Part shown: positions 51,154 to 59,830 of the stretch, in pieces
Numbering within the stretch: the first letter of the stretch is position 1
Layout: each line of letters begins with the position of its first letter
Assembly: GCF_001592965.1 (NCBI RefSeq)
Contig: NZ_LRPC01000012.1
Location: 1 to 64,000 of the forward strand
Source: Roseivirga spongicola
GTDB taxonomy: Bacteria > Bacteroidota > Bacteroidia > Cytophagales > Cyclobacteriaceae
DNA length: 64,000 bases
Direction of reading: 5' to 3'
The notes under the pieces: generated by a model
What the model saw: the letters and a program-made list of their open reading frames with translations, nothing else
Told to the model about the DNA's origin: nothing
Database searches by the model: none
Translations under genes and position numbers: made by a program

Positions 51154-51710
51154 TTTACCCAATTTTAGCATACGGAGATAACATTCTAAGAAAAGAGGCG
51201 GAAGACTTTCCTCAAGACTCCAAAGATTTGACACAACTGGTAGAGAACATGTTCGAAACTATGTACAGTGCCAATGGAGTGGGATTAGCAGCTCCTCAAA
51301 TCGGGTTGTCTAATAGGATTTTCGTTATCGACTCTACTCAAATGGGAGATGAAGAAGATCAGGCAAAAGGGGTGAAGCGTGCCTTTATCAATCCAGAGAT
51401 ACTAGATGAATACGGAAACGAATGGGCTTTCGAAGAAGGCTGTTTAAGTATTCCAGATGTACATGCAGATATTCTCAGACCAGAGAAGTTAACCATTCAT
51501 TATTATGATGAGCTCTGGAATGAACATGAAGAAGAGTTCGATGCATTAACAGCCCGTGTGATTCAGCACGAATATGATCACTTAGACGGTGTGCTTTTTA
51601 CCGATTACATTAAAGGGTTGAAAAAGCAAATGCTTAGATCAAAGCTGGTTAATATTTCTAAAGGGAATATTGATGTCAGATACCGAATGAAATTTCCAAT
51701 CAAGAAATAG
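51150..51710 (+). CDS. def: Peptide deformylase
   Basis: A 186-residue metalloenzyme that removes the formyl group from N-terminal formyl-Met of new proteins. All three motifs are present: GVGLAAPQIGL (43-53), EEGCLSIP with metal ligand C98, and QHEYDHLDG with H140, E141 and H144. The short insertion DSTQMGDEEDQAKGVKRA is normal for Bacteroidota. It overlaps ruvX by 4 bases. Confidence 0.96.
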   Translation: MIYPILAYGDNILRKEAEDFPQDSKDLTQLVENMFETMYSANGVGLAAPQIGLSNRIFVIDSTQMGDEEDQAKGVKRAFINPEILDEYGNEWAFEEGCLSIPDVHADILRPEKLTIHYYDELWNEHEEEFDALTARVIQHEYDHLDGVLFTDYIKGLKKQMLRSKLVNISKGNIDVRYRMKFPIKK

Positions 51711-51745
51711 CTGTCATTTCCATATCTTGACTAAAAGTTCCAGAT

Positions 51746-52129
51746 ATGAAATGGCTATCCCTGTTATTCCTAGCATTCGTTCTTTTAGGTTGTCAGACTG
51801 GAAATTCTGAAGATATAGATCAGTCAGAGCGTCCATTTATTCATTCCGTATACTTTTGGTTCAAGGAAGGGGTGACAGAGGAGCAGAAAGAGCAATTTTT
51901 TGCTGATACCGAGAAGCTGCGAGATATTGAAGTCGTTCAAGTACTTTACACCGGTGTGCCAGCTGAAACCACTCGTCCAATAGTGGGAAGAAGTTATGAT
52001 TTCGCGGTAATTGTTCATTTCAAAGATATTGCAGCGCACGATGTTTATCAGCAACACCCCATTCATTTAGCACTGCTAGAAAATGGAGCTTCTCTCTGGG
52101 ATAAGGTGATGATTACAGATGTGAATTGA
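51746..52129 (+). CDS. Dabb-domain (stress-responsive alpha/beta barrel) lipoprotein
   Basis: A 127-residue lipoprotein (lipobox LLGC, Cys16). The Dabb domain follows: IHSVYFWFKEGVTEEQKEQF, VQVLYTGVPAETTRP, SYDFAVIVHFKDIAAHDVYQ, and HPIHLALLENGASLWDKVMI. Dabb proteins form dimeric barrels; cellular roles are mostly unknown, and an exported lipid-anchored form is a Bacteroidota variant. It is the last gene of the RIC-ruvX-def group. Confidence 0.85.
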   Translation: MKWLSLLFLAFVLLGCQTGNSEDIDQSERPFIHSVYFWFKEGVTEEQKEQFFADTEKLRDIEVVQVLYTGVPAETTRPIVGRSYDFAVIVHFKDIAAHDVYQQHPIHLALLENGASLWDKVMITDVN

Positions 52130-52133
52130 CCTT

Positions 52134-52159
52134 AGCGTCAGTACCGTAGGTCAGACGCG
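52134..52159. repeat. Left REP hairpin of the RAYT locus
   Basis: gcgtc-agtaccgtaggtca-gacgc, a hairpin with an internal loop, starting 5 bases after the Dabb stop. It is the inverted counterpart of the right REP: the left reads GCGTCAGTACCGTAGGTCAG and the right, on the minus strand, CCGTCAGCACCGAAGGTCAG. Confidence 0.75.
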
Positions 52160-52212
52160 TAATCCTATGATTAGATAGCTAATGTGGTTATATTCAGTAT
52201 TCAATAATCACC

Positions 52213-52755
52213 ATGAAGATTTTAGAGGATTTTAGCTACCACGTTTATAACCAATCAAATAATGGAGTGAAGCTATTTTTAGATGATGAGGACTATATTT
52301 ATTTTCTAAATAGAGCAAAGGTTTGGATTGCTGAGAAAGCCGATATTCTTGCCTATTGCATTATGCCAAATCATTTTCACTTTTTAATTCATGCTAATGC
52401 AAAGTCTTCAGAGATTGTAAAGGTTGGTAGTTTAAACCTTAATGGTGTTTCTAATGGCTTTAGACTTTTACAAAGTCAATATGCTCAATATTTCAATCGT
52501 AAATATGGGAAGTCAGGTTCGGTTTTTCGTCCCAAGATTAACTGGAAACCTTTAAATAGCTCCTCTGGAGAATATGTGACTAACTGCTTTAATTACATAC
52601 ACAACAATCCATTAGAAGCTTCTTTGTCAGCTAATCTAGAAGGATGGAAATATTCTTCGTATTTAGAATATTGCGGATTGAAGAAACAGCTGTTAGTTGA
52701 TAAGCAGTTAGCGAAACAGTATGTAAAAGCTGATTGGGAAGACTTTGATTTGTGA
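52213..52755 (+). CDS. REP-associated tyrosine transposase (RAYT)
   Basis: A 180-residue Y1 HUH-type nuclease. The HUH motif is CIMPNHFHFLIHA (H54, H56), and the catalytic Tyr is in LLQSQYAQYFNRKYGKSG (Y93 likely). The domain end YVTNCFNYIHNNPLEASLSA is also typical. These single-copy, domesticated transposases cut and move REP hairpins; the gene is flanked by two inverted REPs, exactly the expected arrangement for the processing substrate. Confidence 0.93.
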   Translation: MKILEDFSYHVYNQSNNGVKLFLDDEDYIYFLNRAKVWIAEKADILAYCIMPNHFHFLIHANAKSSEIVKVGSLNLNGVSNGFRLLQSQYAQYFNRKYGKSGSVFRPKINWKPLNSSSGEYVTNCFNYIHNNPLEASLSANLEGWKYSSYLEYCGLKKQLLVDKQLAKQYVKADWEDFDL

Positions 52756-52759
52756 AAAT

Positions 52760-52785
52760 CCCGTCTGACCTTCGGTGCTGACGGG
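52760..52785. repeat. Right REP hairpin of the RAYT locus
   Basis: cccgtc-tg-acc-ttc-ggt-gct-gacggg, a two-part stem with an internal loop, 5 bases after the RAYT stop. With the left copy it forms an inverted REP pair (REPIN-like) around the transposase. Confidence 0.8.
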
Positions 52786-52817
52786 GTTAAACGACCACTC
52801 CTTAAGCATCTTTTGCC

Positions 52818-52847
52818 TTTGTTCAGAATGGATAATTTCTATTTTTG
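52818..52847 (+). promoter_or_regulatory. Promoter of the alanine symporter gene
   Basis: TTTG (52818-52821), 18 bases, TATTTTTG (52840-52847), full -33 and -7 matches for the Bacteroidota promoter. Start codon 30 bases downstream at 52878. Confidence 0.7.
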
Positions 52848-52877
52848 CAGCATCCATAAAACTAAACAACCTACTTT

Positions 52878-54560
52878 ATGCAGCAACTCAACGATTTTCT
52901 TAAGGTAATCGATAGCTATATTGGTAGCTCTTGGTGGTTTCCTTTTGCACTTTTAGGAACAGGGCTATTCTTTACTATTTACCTTAAGTTTCCACAAATC
53001 AGATATTTCCGCTTTGCCTTTAATGTGGTAAGGGGAAAATACGATAAAGCTGGAGACGAAGGAGATACCTCTCACTTTCAGGCTTTAACTACCGCTCTTT
53101 CTGGTACAGTTGGTACTGGTAATATTGCTGGTGTAGCCTTAGCATTGCACCTTGGTGGCCCTGCTGCATTATTTTGGATGGTTATTACGGCCGCTATAGG
53201 TATGTGTACAAAGTTTGTTGAGGTAACGCTTTCGCACAAATACAGAGAAAAAGCTGCTGATGGTACTATGGCTGGTGGCCCAATGTACTACATGAAGAAT
53301 AAGCTGAACATGAAATGGTTGGCAGTGATTTTTGCTGTAGCAACAGTACTTTCATCGTTCGGAACAGGAAATATGCCTCAGATTAATAGTATTGCTGGGG
53401 CGGTAAAGTCTACTTTTCAGATTGAGCCGTGGATTACAGGAGCTGTTCTTTCTGTAATTCTGGCTTTTGTTATTATCGGTGGTATTAAGAGAATTGCTTC
53501 TGTAACTGAGAAGCTTGTCCCTGCAATGGCTGTAATTTATTTCCTTGGCTGTTTCTCCGTGATCTTCGCCAATTTAGATAATGTAATTCCTTCTATTGTA
53601 TCGGTGTTTTCTAGCTTGTTCACCACTACAGCGGCAACAGGTGGTTTTCTTGGTGCTACAGTAATGTACGCCTTCAACACAGGTGTTGGTAGAGGTTTGT
53701 TCTCAAACGAAGCTGGTCAAGGTTCTGCACCAATTGCTCATGCATCGGCTAAAGCTCATGAGCCTGTTTCAGAGGGTATGGTGGCCATTCTTGAGCCATT
53801 CATTGATACTATAGTTATCTGTTCAATCACAGGTCTGACTCTTCTGTCTTCTGGTGCATGGCAAGACAAGCACTACAATGACTTTGCAGTAACTGACATG
53901 TCTATTTTGGTAGGAACTGAGTATACCGATGATAACAAGGATGATAGAAAAGCCCTTAAAGAGCATTTATCTGGAGAGAACCCTCTCCCTGTTTTTGACG
54001 GAATGCTTCAGGTTGAAAATGGTCAGATTGTTAGTGATGTTACCGTTATTCATGCTCGTTCTGTGGCTGAAGAAGTGGTAGTAAACGAATCTTTCGGAGG
54101 AGACCCACTAACTGGAGAGGTTGAAATTAGGAATGGAATTTTGCAAGATGCAAGCATCTCATTCTACGGGAAATCTCTGGTACATAGTTCACCTCTAACA
54201 GCTATAGCCTTTACCAAAGGTTGGTTAGGTAATGCCGGTCAATATATAGTTTCAATTGGCTTATTGCTTTTCGCTTTTAGTACGGCAATCTCTTGGTCTT
54301 ACTATGGAGATAGAGCCATGACCTTCTTGGCAGGATCCGGCTCAGTGAAGTATTACCGAATTGTATATGTAGCAGGGTTCTTCATTGCAGCGATTGCAGA
54401 TACTACAATTATTTGGACTATTGCTGCTATTGCTATTGCCCTAATGACTCTGCCTAACTTGGTAGGAATTATCATGCTTCGAAAGGACATGAAGAACACG
54501 ATAAACGATTTCTGGTCTGGCTTTAAGAAGGAGTATCCTGACGAAAGAACTCCAGAATAA
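52878..54560 (+). CDS. Sodium:alanine symporter (AlsT/DagA family)
   Basis: A 560-residue membrane transporter. The family signature [19 protein letters not shown] is at 274-292, with [20 protein letters not shown] in the first helix region and GPMYYMKNK. It cotransports small amino acids (alanine, glycine) with Na+. Between the helices [10 protein letters not shown] (about 319-328) and [12 protein letters not shown] (from 440) lies a hydrophilic insert of about 110 residues (329-438) that most family members lack. It has its own promoter and a strong terminator. Confidence 0.92.
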   Translation: MQQLNDFLKVIDSYIGSSWWFPFALLGTGLFFTIYLKFPQIRYFRFAFNVVRGKYDKAGDEGDTSHFQALTTALSGTVGTGNIAGVALALHLGGPAALFWMVITAAIGMCTKFVEVTLSHKYREKAADGTMAGGPMYYMKNKLNMKWLAVIFAVATVLSSFGTGNMPQINSIAGAVKSTFQIEPWITGAVLSVILAFVIIGGIKRIASVTEKLVPAMAVIYFLGCFSVIFANLDNVIPSIVSVFSSLFTTTAATGGFLGATVMYAFNTGVGRGLFSNEAGQGSAPIAHASAKAHEPVSEGMVAILEPFIDTIVICSITGLTLLSSGAWQDKHYNDFAVTDMSILVGTEYTDDNKDDRKALKEHLSGENPLPVFDGMLQVENGQIVSDVTVIHARSVAEEVVVNESFGGDPLTGEVEIRNGILQDASISFYGKSLVHSSPLTAIAFTKGWLGNAGQYIVSIGLLLFAFSTAISWSYYGDRAMTFLAGSGSVKYYRIVYVAGFFIAAIADTTIIWTIAAIAIALMTLPNLVGIIMLRKDMKNTINDFWSGFKKEYPDERTPE

Positions 54561-54568
54561 GATATAGA

Positions 54569-54595
54569 AAAGCCCTCGTTTGAGGGCTTTTTTTA
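54569..54595 (+). terminator. Terminator of the alanine symporter gene
   Basis: aaagccctc (54569-54577) pairs with gagggcttt (54582-54590) around loop gttt, followed by a T-run. It also faces the convergent DUF427 gene. Confidence 0.88.
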
Positions 54596-54874
54596 TGCTT
54601 CTACACTAACACCTCTCCAAAAGGCTACATAGCCTTTAATTGGTTTGGCTGCTTCTTTCGTTTCGGGATAATACCAAGCGGCATCTTTGTTTTCATTGCC
54701 GTCTACATCGATGGTATAGTAACTAGCCTGACCCTTCCATGGGCACGAGGTGTGAGTGTTGCTCTCCTTAAAGAACTCCTTTTTGATTGAATTTGGCGGA
54801 AAGTAATGATTGCCTTCAATTACAATGGTTTCATCACTTTCTGCCAATACTTGATTGTTCCAAATCGCTTTCAT
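54593..54874 (-). CDS. DUF427 domain protein
   Basis: A 93-residue cytoplasmic protein that is a complete single DUF427 domain: MKAIWNNQVLAESDETIVIE, YFPPNSIKKEFFKESNTHTS, CPWKGQASYYTIDVDGNENK, AAWYYPETKEAAKPIKGYVA and FWRGVSVEA. The conserved T-x-C-P-W-K-G region lies at 41-49. The family is widespread and has no settled function. It is 70 bases downstream of the malic enzyme gene on the same strand. Confidence 0.88.
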   Translation of the reverse strand: MKAIWNNQVLAESDETIVIEGNHYFPPNSIKKEFFKESNTHTSCPWKGQASYYTIDVDGNENKDAAWYYPETKEAAKPIKGYVAFWRGVSVEA

Positions 54875-54944
54875 AATTATACCTTTGAAAGCCTAACAAA
54901 TGGGGTGAATCAATGTTCAGTCAAAGGGTCGTTTTCAAGACCAT

Positions 54945-56168
54945 TTAGTCATTCATTTCTGCTTCGGCCTCAGCTATTTGTTTTTCAAGCTCTCGCTCAG
55001 AATGAGCCGCTTTTTCAACAGCTTGAGCCACTACTTCAGCCAATGATGTATCTAGCGCTGAAGGAATAACTTCATCTGCTGTTGGATTTTCAAGAGAGTT
55101 GGCAATAGCATAAGCTGCCGCTAGTTTCATTTCGGTACTAATTGTACTAGCACGTGCCTTTAGAGCACCTTTGAAGATTCCTGGGAATGCCAATACATTA
55201 TTGATTTGATTAAAGAAATCACTTCTGCCGGTACCAACAATAGCGGCCCCTGCTTCTAATGCATCTGCAGGCATAATTTCAGGAGTTGGGTTTGCCATGG
55301 CGAAAATGATAGGGTTCTCGGCCATGTTTTTAATATCCTCTTTGTTGAGAATGTTTCCTTTGCTCACTCCAATAAACACATCGGCACCTTTTATAACCTC
55401 ATGAATATCTCCTTCCACGTCATCAAAGTTAGAGTACTTCAACAGCTCGGTCTTGGCCTTATTTAAATCGTTACGGAAACGGTGAATAGCACCTTTAGAA
55501 TCACAAACGATGAGTGTTTTTACAGACTGGCAAAGAGGGGAGTCTATATGGAAACACCTTAGAAGTTTAGCAATAGCAATTCCAGCAGCGCCCGCTCCAT
55601 TTATTACTACTTTCAGATCTGTAAGTTTCTTACCCGTAACCTTGCAAGCGTTAATCATGGCTGCAAGGGTTACAATGGCGGTTCCGTGTTGATCGTCATG
55701 AAAAACAGGAATGCCAATATCTTGAAGCGCTTCCTCTATTTCAAAGCTCTCAGGTGCAGCAATATCCTCTAGATTAATACCTCCGAATGAAGGTGCAATT
55801 CTCCTGATTGTCTCAATGATGTGGCGAGTATTTTTGCTGTCAATACAAATTGGAACGGCATTAATGCCTGCAAACTTTTTGAAGAGCATGGCTTTCCCTT
55901 CCATAACAGGAAGAGAAGCTAATGGCCCAATATCTCCAAGGCCTAGCACTGCCGTGCCATTGGTAACAACGGCAATAGTGTTGCCTTTTATAGTTAAGTC
56001 GTATGCCCTCTCAGGGTTCTTCTCAATTTCCAAACATGGTTGAGCAACACCTGGAGAGTATACTAATGATAATTTCTCTTTTGAGTCTACAGGAATCTTA
56101 TTGACCATCTCAATCTTACCCTGCATTTCCTCATGTAATTCAACTGATTTCTTATATACCTCTTCCAT
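54945..56168 (-). CDS. NAD(P)-dependent malic enzyme
   Basis: A 407-residue decarboxylating malate dehydrogenase, malate to pyruvate, CO2 and NAD(P)H. It has the malic N-terminal domain (LSLVYSPGVAQPCLEIEKNP, VTNGTAVLGLGDIGPLASLP, MEGKAMLFKKFAGINAVPIC) and the NAD-binding domain (INGAGAAGIAIAKLL, VFIGVSKGNIL, GRSDFFNQINNVLAFPGIFK). It lacks the C-terminal phosphotransacetylase-like domain of the long MaeB type. The gene is 5 bases from the upstream Rieske/GltS fusion and probably in one operon. Confidence 0.93.
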   Translation of the reverse strand: MEEVYKKSVELHEEMQGKIEMVNKIPVDSKEKLSLVYSPGVAQPCLEIEKNPERAYDLTIKGNTIAVVTNGTAVLGLGDIGPLASLPVMEGKAMLFKKFAGINAVPICIDSKNTRHIIETIRRIAPSFGGINLEDIAAPESFEIEEALQDIGIPVFHDDQHGTAIVTLAAMINACKVTGKKLTDLKVVINGAGAAGIAIAKLLRCFHIDSPLCQSVKTLIVCDSKGAIHRFRNDLNKAKTELLKYSNFDDVEGDIHEVIKGADVFIGVSKGNILNKEDIKNMAENPIIFAMANPTPEIMPADALEAGAAIVGTGRSDFFNQINNVLAFPGIFKGALKARASTISTEMKLAAAYAIANSLENPTADEVIPSALDTSLAEVVAQAVEKAAHSERELEKQIAEAEAEMND

Positions 56169-56173
56169 TCTTT

Positions 56174-57787
56174 CTACGCTTTCGGTCCTGCGAAATTTAT
56201 GGCCGCTAATTTATGCATATCCCAGCTGAATGTGCTGAGGTTATTGGGGTTAAATTTGCTAATGTGGTCATAACCACAAGCTCGTGCTATCACTTTAATT
56301 AGCTCATTAGTAGCTGAAAAGTAGTTGGAGAGTTGCTTGGCAGAAGACTGAATGACCAGTCTGCTTCTTAGTTTCTCTTTTTGCGTTGCAATACCTACTG
56401 GGCAGAAGTTGGTGTGGCATGCTCTCATTCCTAAACATCCAATAGCTTGTAAGGCGGCATTAGATACTGCGATGGCGTCTGCGCCTAGCATCAAGGCTTT
56501 GGCATAGTCTTCCGCCACTCTTAAGCCTCCAGTGATGATGAGACTAACGCCTTTGGCTTCTCGTTGGTCTAAATGCTTTCTTGCTCTCGCTAAAGCAGGA
56601 ATAGTTGGCACATTGATATTATCTCTAAGGATTGCTGGTGCTGCGCCAGTGGCTCCTCCTCTTCCGTCTAGAATGATGTAGTCTACTCCTACTTCTAAGG
56701 CAAAGTCAATGTCTTCTTCTATTCTTGAGGCTGCCATTTTGAATCCAATAGGTATACCTCCTGAGGCTTTCCTTACCTTTTCGGCAACTGCTTTGAAATC
56801 TTCGATAGACCTTAGCTCAGTGAAAGTAGCAGGAGATATTGCTGATTCGCCTTCATCCAAACCCCTGACTTCTGCGATTTTTCCATTCACTTTATTGCCT
56901 GGTAAGTGGCCTCCAGTTCCAGTTTTTGCTCCTTGACCAGCTTTGAAGTGAAAGGCTTGGGCTTTGACCACTTTTTCATACGAGAACCCGAACTTTCCCG
57001 AAGCCAATTCATAGAAATACCTGGAGTTAGCTTCTTGCTCTTCAGGTAACATTCCTCCCTCACCAGAACAAATTCCTGTTCCGGCCATTTCTGCTCCTTT
57101 TGCCAGAGCGATTTTAGCTTCTTCTGATATAGCACCAAATGATATGTCTGAAACAAAGAGTGGTAGGTCTAATTTTAGTGGCTTTTTAGCATTGGGGCCT
57201 ATGATGGTTTCTGTTGCTACTGCATCATCATCCATCAAAGGTTTTGAACCCAATTGGGCTGGCAAAAACTGTATGTCTTCCCATTTGGGTAATGTATTTC
57301 TATCTACGCCCATAGACACTGTAGCCCCATGTTTCCCTACATTGTCAAGGCCGTTTTTGGCAAGTTCTTTTATATGGTCTTTGTGGGGTTCAGTATCTTC
57401 TGGGTTAGTGTCGGCATATATGCCCAAGTAGGCTTCTCTGTCGAATTGAGCGGGGTTGTCAACTTCATAAGCTTCAACATCTGCTTGGTCTATGAAAACT
57501 TGGTCGTCTTTTATTTCCGATTCGAATTTGTGTAGAAACTCTGAGTTGTCGTACTCACTAACTCCTGTGTCGATTCTATAATCCCAATTATGCAGTCCAC
57601 AAATAAGGTTGTGACCATCCACGAAACCATCGGCTAGCAAAGCTCCTCTGTGTAAACAGCGTCCGTAAAGAACGGATACCTCACTGCCATATTTGATAAC
57701 TACTAAGTCGGTTTGGGAAACTAAAGCGTGTGCTGGAGATTTATCTTCAAGCTCTGAGAACTGCGCTACAGAAACTGGTTTTTTCAT
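56174..57787 (-). CDS. Rieske domain fused to a glutamate synthase FMN-domain protein
   Basis: A 537-residue protein. Residues 1-100 form a Rieske [2Fe-2S] domain with GRCLHRGAL (C44, H46) and ICGLHNWDY (C63, H66). Residues 150-537 match the FMN-binding central domain of glutamate synthase (FGAISEEAKIALAKGAEMAG, GEGGMLPEEQ, GFKMAASRIEED, LDGRGGATGAAPAILRD) and CHTNFCPVGIATQ near the end, which holds the Cys set for the 3Fe-4S cluster (C-x5-C). There is no glutaminase domain. The Rieske part may deliver electrons for the reduction step. Confidence 0.88.
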   Translation of the reverse strand: MKKPVSVAQFSELEDKSPAHALVSQTDLVVIKYGSEVSVLYGRCLHRGALLADGFVDGHNLICGLHNWDYRIDTGVSEYDNSEFLHKFESEIKDDQVFIDQADVEAYEVDNPAQFDREAYLGIYADTNPEDTEPHKDHIKELAKNGLDNVGKHGATVSMGVDRNTLPKWEDIQFLPAQLGSKPLMDDDAVATETIIGPNAKKPLKLDLPLFVSDISFGAISEEAKIALAKGAEMAGTGICSGEGGMLPEEQEANSRYFYELASGKFGFSYEKVVKAQAFHFKAGQGAKTGTGGHLPGNKVNGKIAEVRGLDEGESAISPATFTELRSIEDFKAVAEKVRKASGGIPIGFKMAASRIEEDIDFALEVGVDYIILDGRGGATGAAPAILRDNINVPTIPALARARKHLDQREAKGVSLIITGGLRVAEDYAKALMLGADAIAVSNAALQAIGCLGMRACHTNFCPVGIATQKEKLRSRLVIQSSAKQLSNYFSATNELIKVIARACGYDHISKFNPNNLSTFSWDMHKLAAINFAGPKA

Positions 57788-57844
57788 AAGGTTAATTTTT
57801 TATATAAAGCCCCCTATGAAGAAATATGTTTTAGGAACGCCAGA

Positions 57845-58540
57845 TCAGTCCACTTTCAAGTGTTTCTTCTTTAATTCTTTGGTTCTGATAAAATAGAGGT
57901 AGTTCGCAAGGAAATAAGCGCCTATACCAGAGAAAATATGCCAGAGAAAATGGGTGCCTATTGGTATTATACTAGTGTAATAATGGTCGGCTTGTCTGAA
58001 GTATATAGCAAGAACGAAGCAGACCGAACCTAAAACAATACTATACGTTTTCTCCCAATTGTTTTTACGCAGAATCAAAAATATGGGCACCAAAAAGGCT
58101 AAGCCACTTATGGCATAAGAAACGTTCAGACCGCTTTGCCCGCCTATTAGATTTAAGGCTGTAAACCTCATTAGGAAGACTGGTACAACCAGCACAAAGC
58201 TCATCCACTTTTTGGGGAGTACTTTCGACCAGAAATAGATGGTAATTAACAAGGTGAGAATCATGGCAGGAATAAAATCCATATACAGAAGCCATCTAGA
58301 AGTTCTCAAACCATGAAACAAGGTGCTTCCTAACCCATTGAGGAAAAGAAATGGAATAGCTGCTAGTAGAAATGAGTAGTCTTTAGGTTGTTTCCTGATT
58401 TTCCACAAGAAATATACGGCAGGTGCGGCTATGGCTAATGATGAAATAGCATTCCATGGCTCTACTATCAAGGCATCAGTAACATGAGTCTCTGCGTACC
58501 AAGGTCCACCGTCTGTAATTTGTTCTGGTCCTAAAATCAT
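57845..58540 (-). CDS. Ceramidase-like (CREST superfamily) membrane protein
   Basis: A 231-residue membrane protein with seven predicted helices. The CREST residues are present: IVEPWNAISS (E27, N30), GSTLFHGLRT (S72, H76), LLYMDFIP (D88) and GTHFLWHIFSG (H197, H201). This S-x3-H...D...H-x3-H set is the zinc hydrolase signature of alkaline ceramidases and related Per1/hemolysin III proteins. Bacteroidota make sphingolipids, so a ceramide or other lipid amide substrate is plausible (inference). It lies next to the Rieske/GltS fusion gene, without obvious operon coupling. Confidence 0.75.
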   Translation of the reverse strand: MILGPEQITDGGPWYAETHVTDALIVEPWNAISSLAIAAPAVYFLWKIRKQPKDYSFLLAAIPFLFLNGLGSTLFHGLRTSRWLLYMDFIPAMILTLLITIYFWSKVLPKKWMSFVLVVPVFLMRFTALNLIGGQSGLNVSYAISGLAFLVPIFLILRKNNWEKTYSIVLGSVCFVLAIYFRQADHYYTSIIPIGTHFLWHIFSGIGAYFLANYLYFIRTKELKKKHLKVD

Positions 58541-58604
58541 TCCGTATCAGTCAACCACATTGGATAAACGAAAGTTGCAGCTATTCTGGATTTTTAGAGG
58601 TGAT

Positions 58605-59744
58605 CTACAATTCCTTTAATTTATCTGCAGCGGCTTTGAGGGTCTCTTCATTCTTGGCGAAGCAAAACCTAAGCACCTTATTATCTTGCCCGTCTTGATA
58701 GAAAACAGAGGTTGGTATGGCGGCAACGCCAATTTCTTTTGTCAACCATTCTGCCATTTCTATATCTGGTTTGTCAGATATGGCAGAATAGTCCATCAAC
58801 TGAAAGTAAGTACCGCTAGACTTTACAGGTTTGAACCTTGAGCCTTCCATGGCCTTCAAGAAAAAGTCTCTTTTCTCCTGATACATCGCTGCAATAGACT
58901 CGTAATTCTCCGGTGTTTTTAGGTAGTCGGCAATGGCATATTGGCTGGGTGCATGTATAGTGAAGGTGTTGTATTGATGAATCTTCAGTATTTCTTTCAT
59001 AAGAAAATCCGGTCCCACTAAATACCCCATTCTCCACCCTGTGGCATGAAAAGTCTTTCCGAATGAAAAGGTGGCTACAGCTCTTTTTCTTAATTCTTCT
59101 GATGCTAAAATAGAATTGTGCTCTTTGCCATCGAAGACGATGTGTTCATATACTTCATCGGAAAGCACCAGTATTTCAGTGTCTTTAGTCAATCTTTCCA
59201 GTTCCTTTAAATCATCTTTAGAAATGGTAGCTCCGCTCGGGTTGTGCGGAGAGTTGATGATGATCATCCGAGTTTTATCTGTTATGGCTTGTTCAACAGC
59301 TGGCCAATCAATGCTGTAGTCTTTAGGTTGTAAGTTCACCCCAACAGCTTTAGCTCCTTGTAAGTCGATGATGGCTTCGTAGGCATCATAGGCAGGGTTC
59401 ATAATAATCACTTCATCACCGCTATGTACAAATGCGCTAATGGTGTTGAATATTGCCTCAATGGCCCCACAGGTTACTAGAACATTTTCAACTTGAGGTA
59501 ACCAGTCATGACTTCTCTCAATTTTCTCTGCAATGGCTTCCCTCAGGTTCAGAACACCGGCCATTGGCGGATACTGATTCTGGCCTTGCTTCATGTAATG
59601 GCAAACCTTTTCAATAAGCTCTGGGGCAACATCAAAATCCGGAAAGCCCTGAGAGAGGTTAATGGCTCCGTATTCTTGAGCCATTTTCGACATTTTAGTA
59701 AATATGGTAATCCCTACATTGGGTAGCTTCGATTCAATTTGCAT
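58605..59744 (-). CDS. Methionine aminotransferase-like PLP enzyme
   Basis: A 379-residue class I/II aminotransferase. ATG 59744 gives MQIESKLPNVGITIFTKMSK; an upstream TTG/ATG would add 14 unlikely residues. Motifs present are GAINLSQGFPDFD, NSPHNPSGATI, the PLP lysine in FSFGKTFHATGWRMGY and RFCFAKNEET at the end. YbdL/KAT-type enzymes of this length prefer methionine and aromatic 2-oxo acids and act in methionine salvage and kynurenine-type reactions. Single gene, divergent from the DUF6090 gene. Confidence 0.9.
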   Translation of the reverse strand: MQIESKLPNVGITIFTKMSKMAQEYGAINLSQGFPDFDVAPELIEKVCHYMKQGQNQYPPMAGVLNLREAIAEKIERSHDWLPQVENVLVTCGAIEAIFNTISAFVHSGDEVIIMNPAYDAYEAIIDLQGAKAVGVNLQPKDYSIDWPAVEQAITDKTRMIIINSPHNPSGATISKDDLKELERLTKDTEILVLSDEVYEHIVFDGKEHNSILASEELRKRAVATFSFGKTFHATGWRMGYLVGPDFLMKEILKIHQYNTFTIHAPSQYAIADYLKTPENYESIAAMYQEKRDFFLKAMEGSRFKPVKSSGTYFQLMDYSAISDKPDIEMAEWLTKEIGVAAIPTSVFYQDGQDNKVLRFCFAKNEETLKAAADKLKEL

Positions 59745-59830
59745 GGTTGGAATATAGGCATGCGAAGAACCTTTGACAAACTTCAATTGAAAAGAAAGGA
59801 CTAGATTAGGGATTGTTTAAGTATAGGCAG

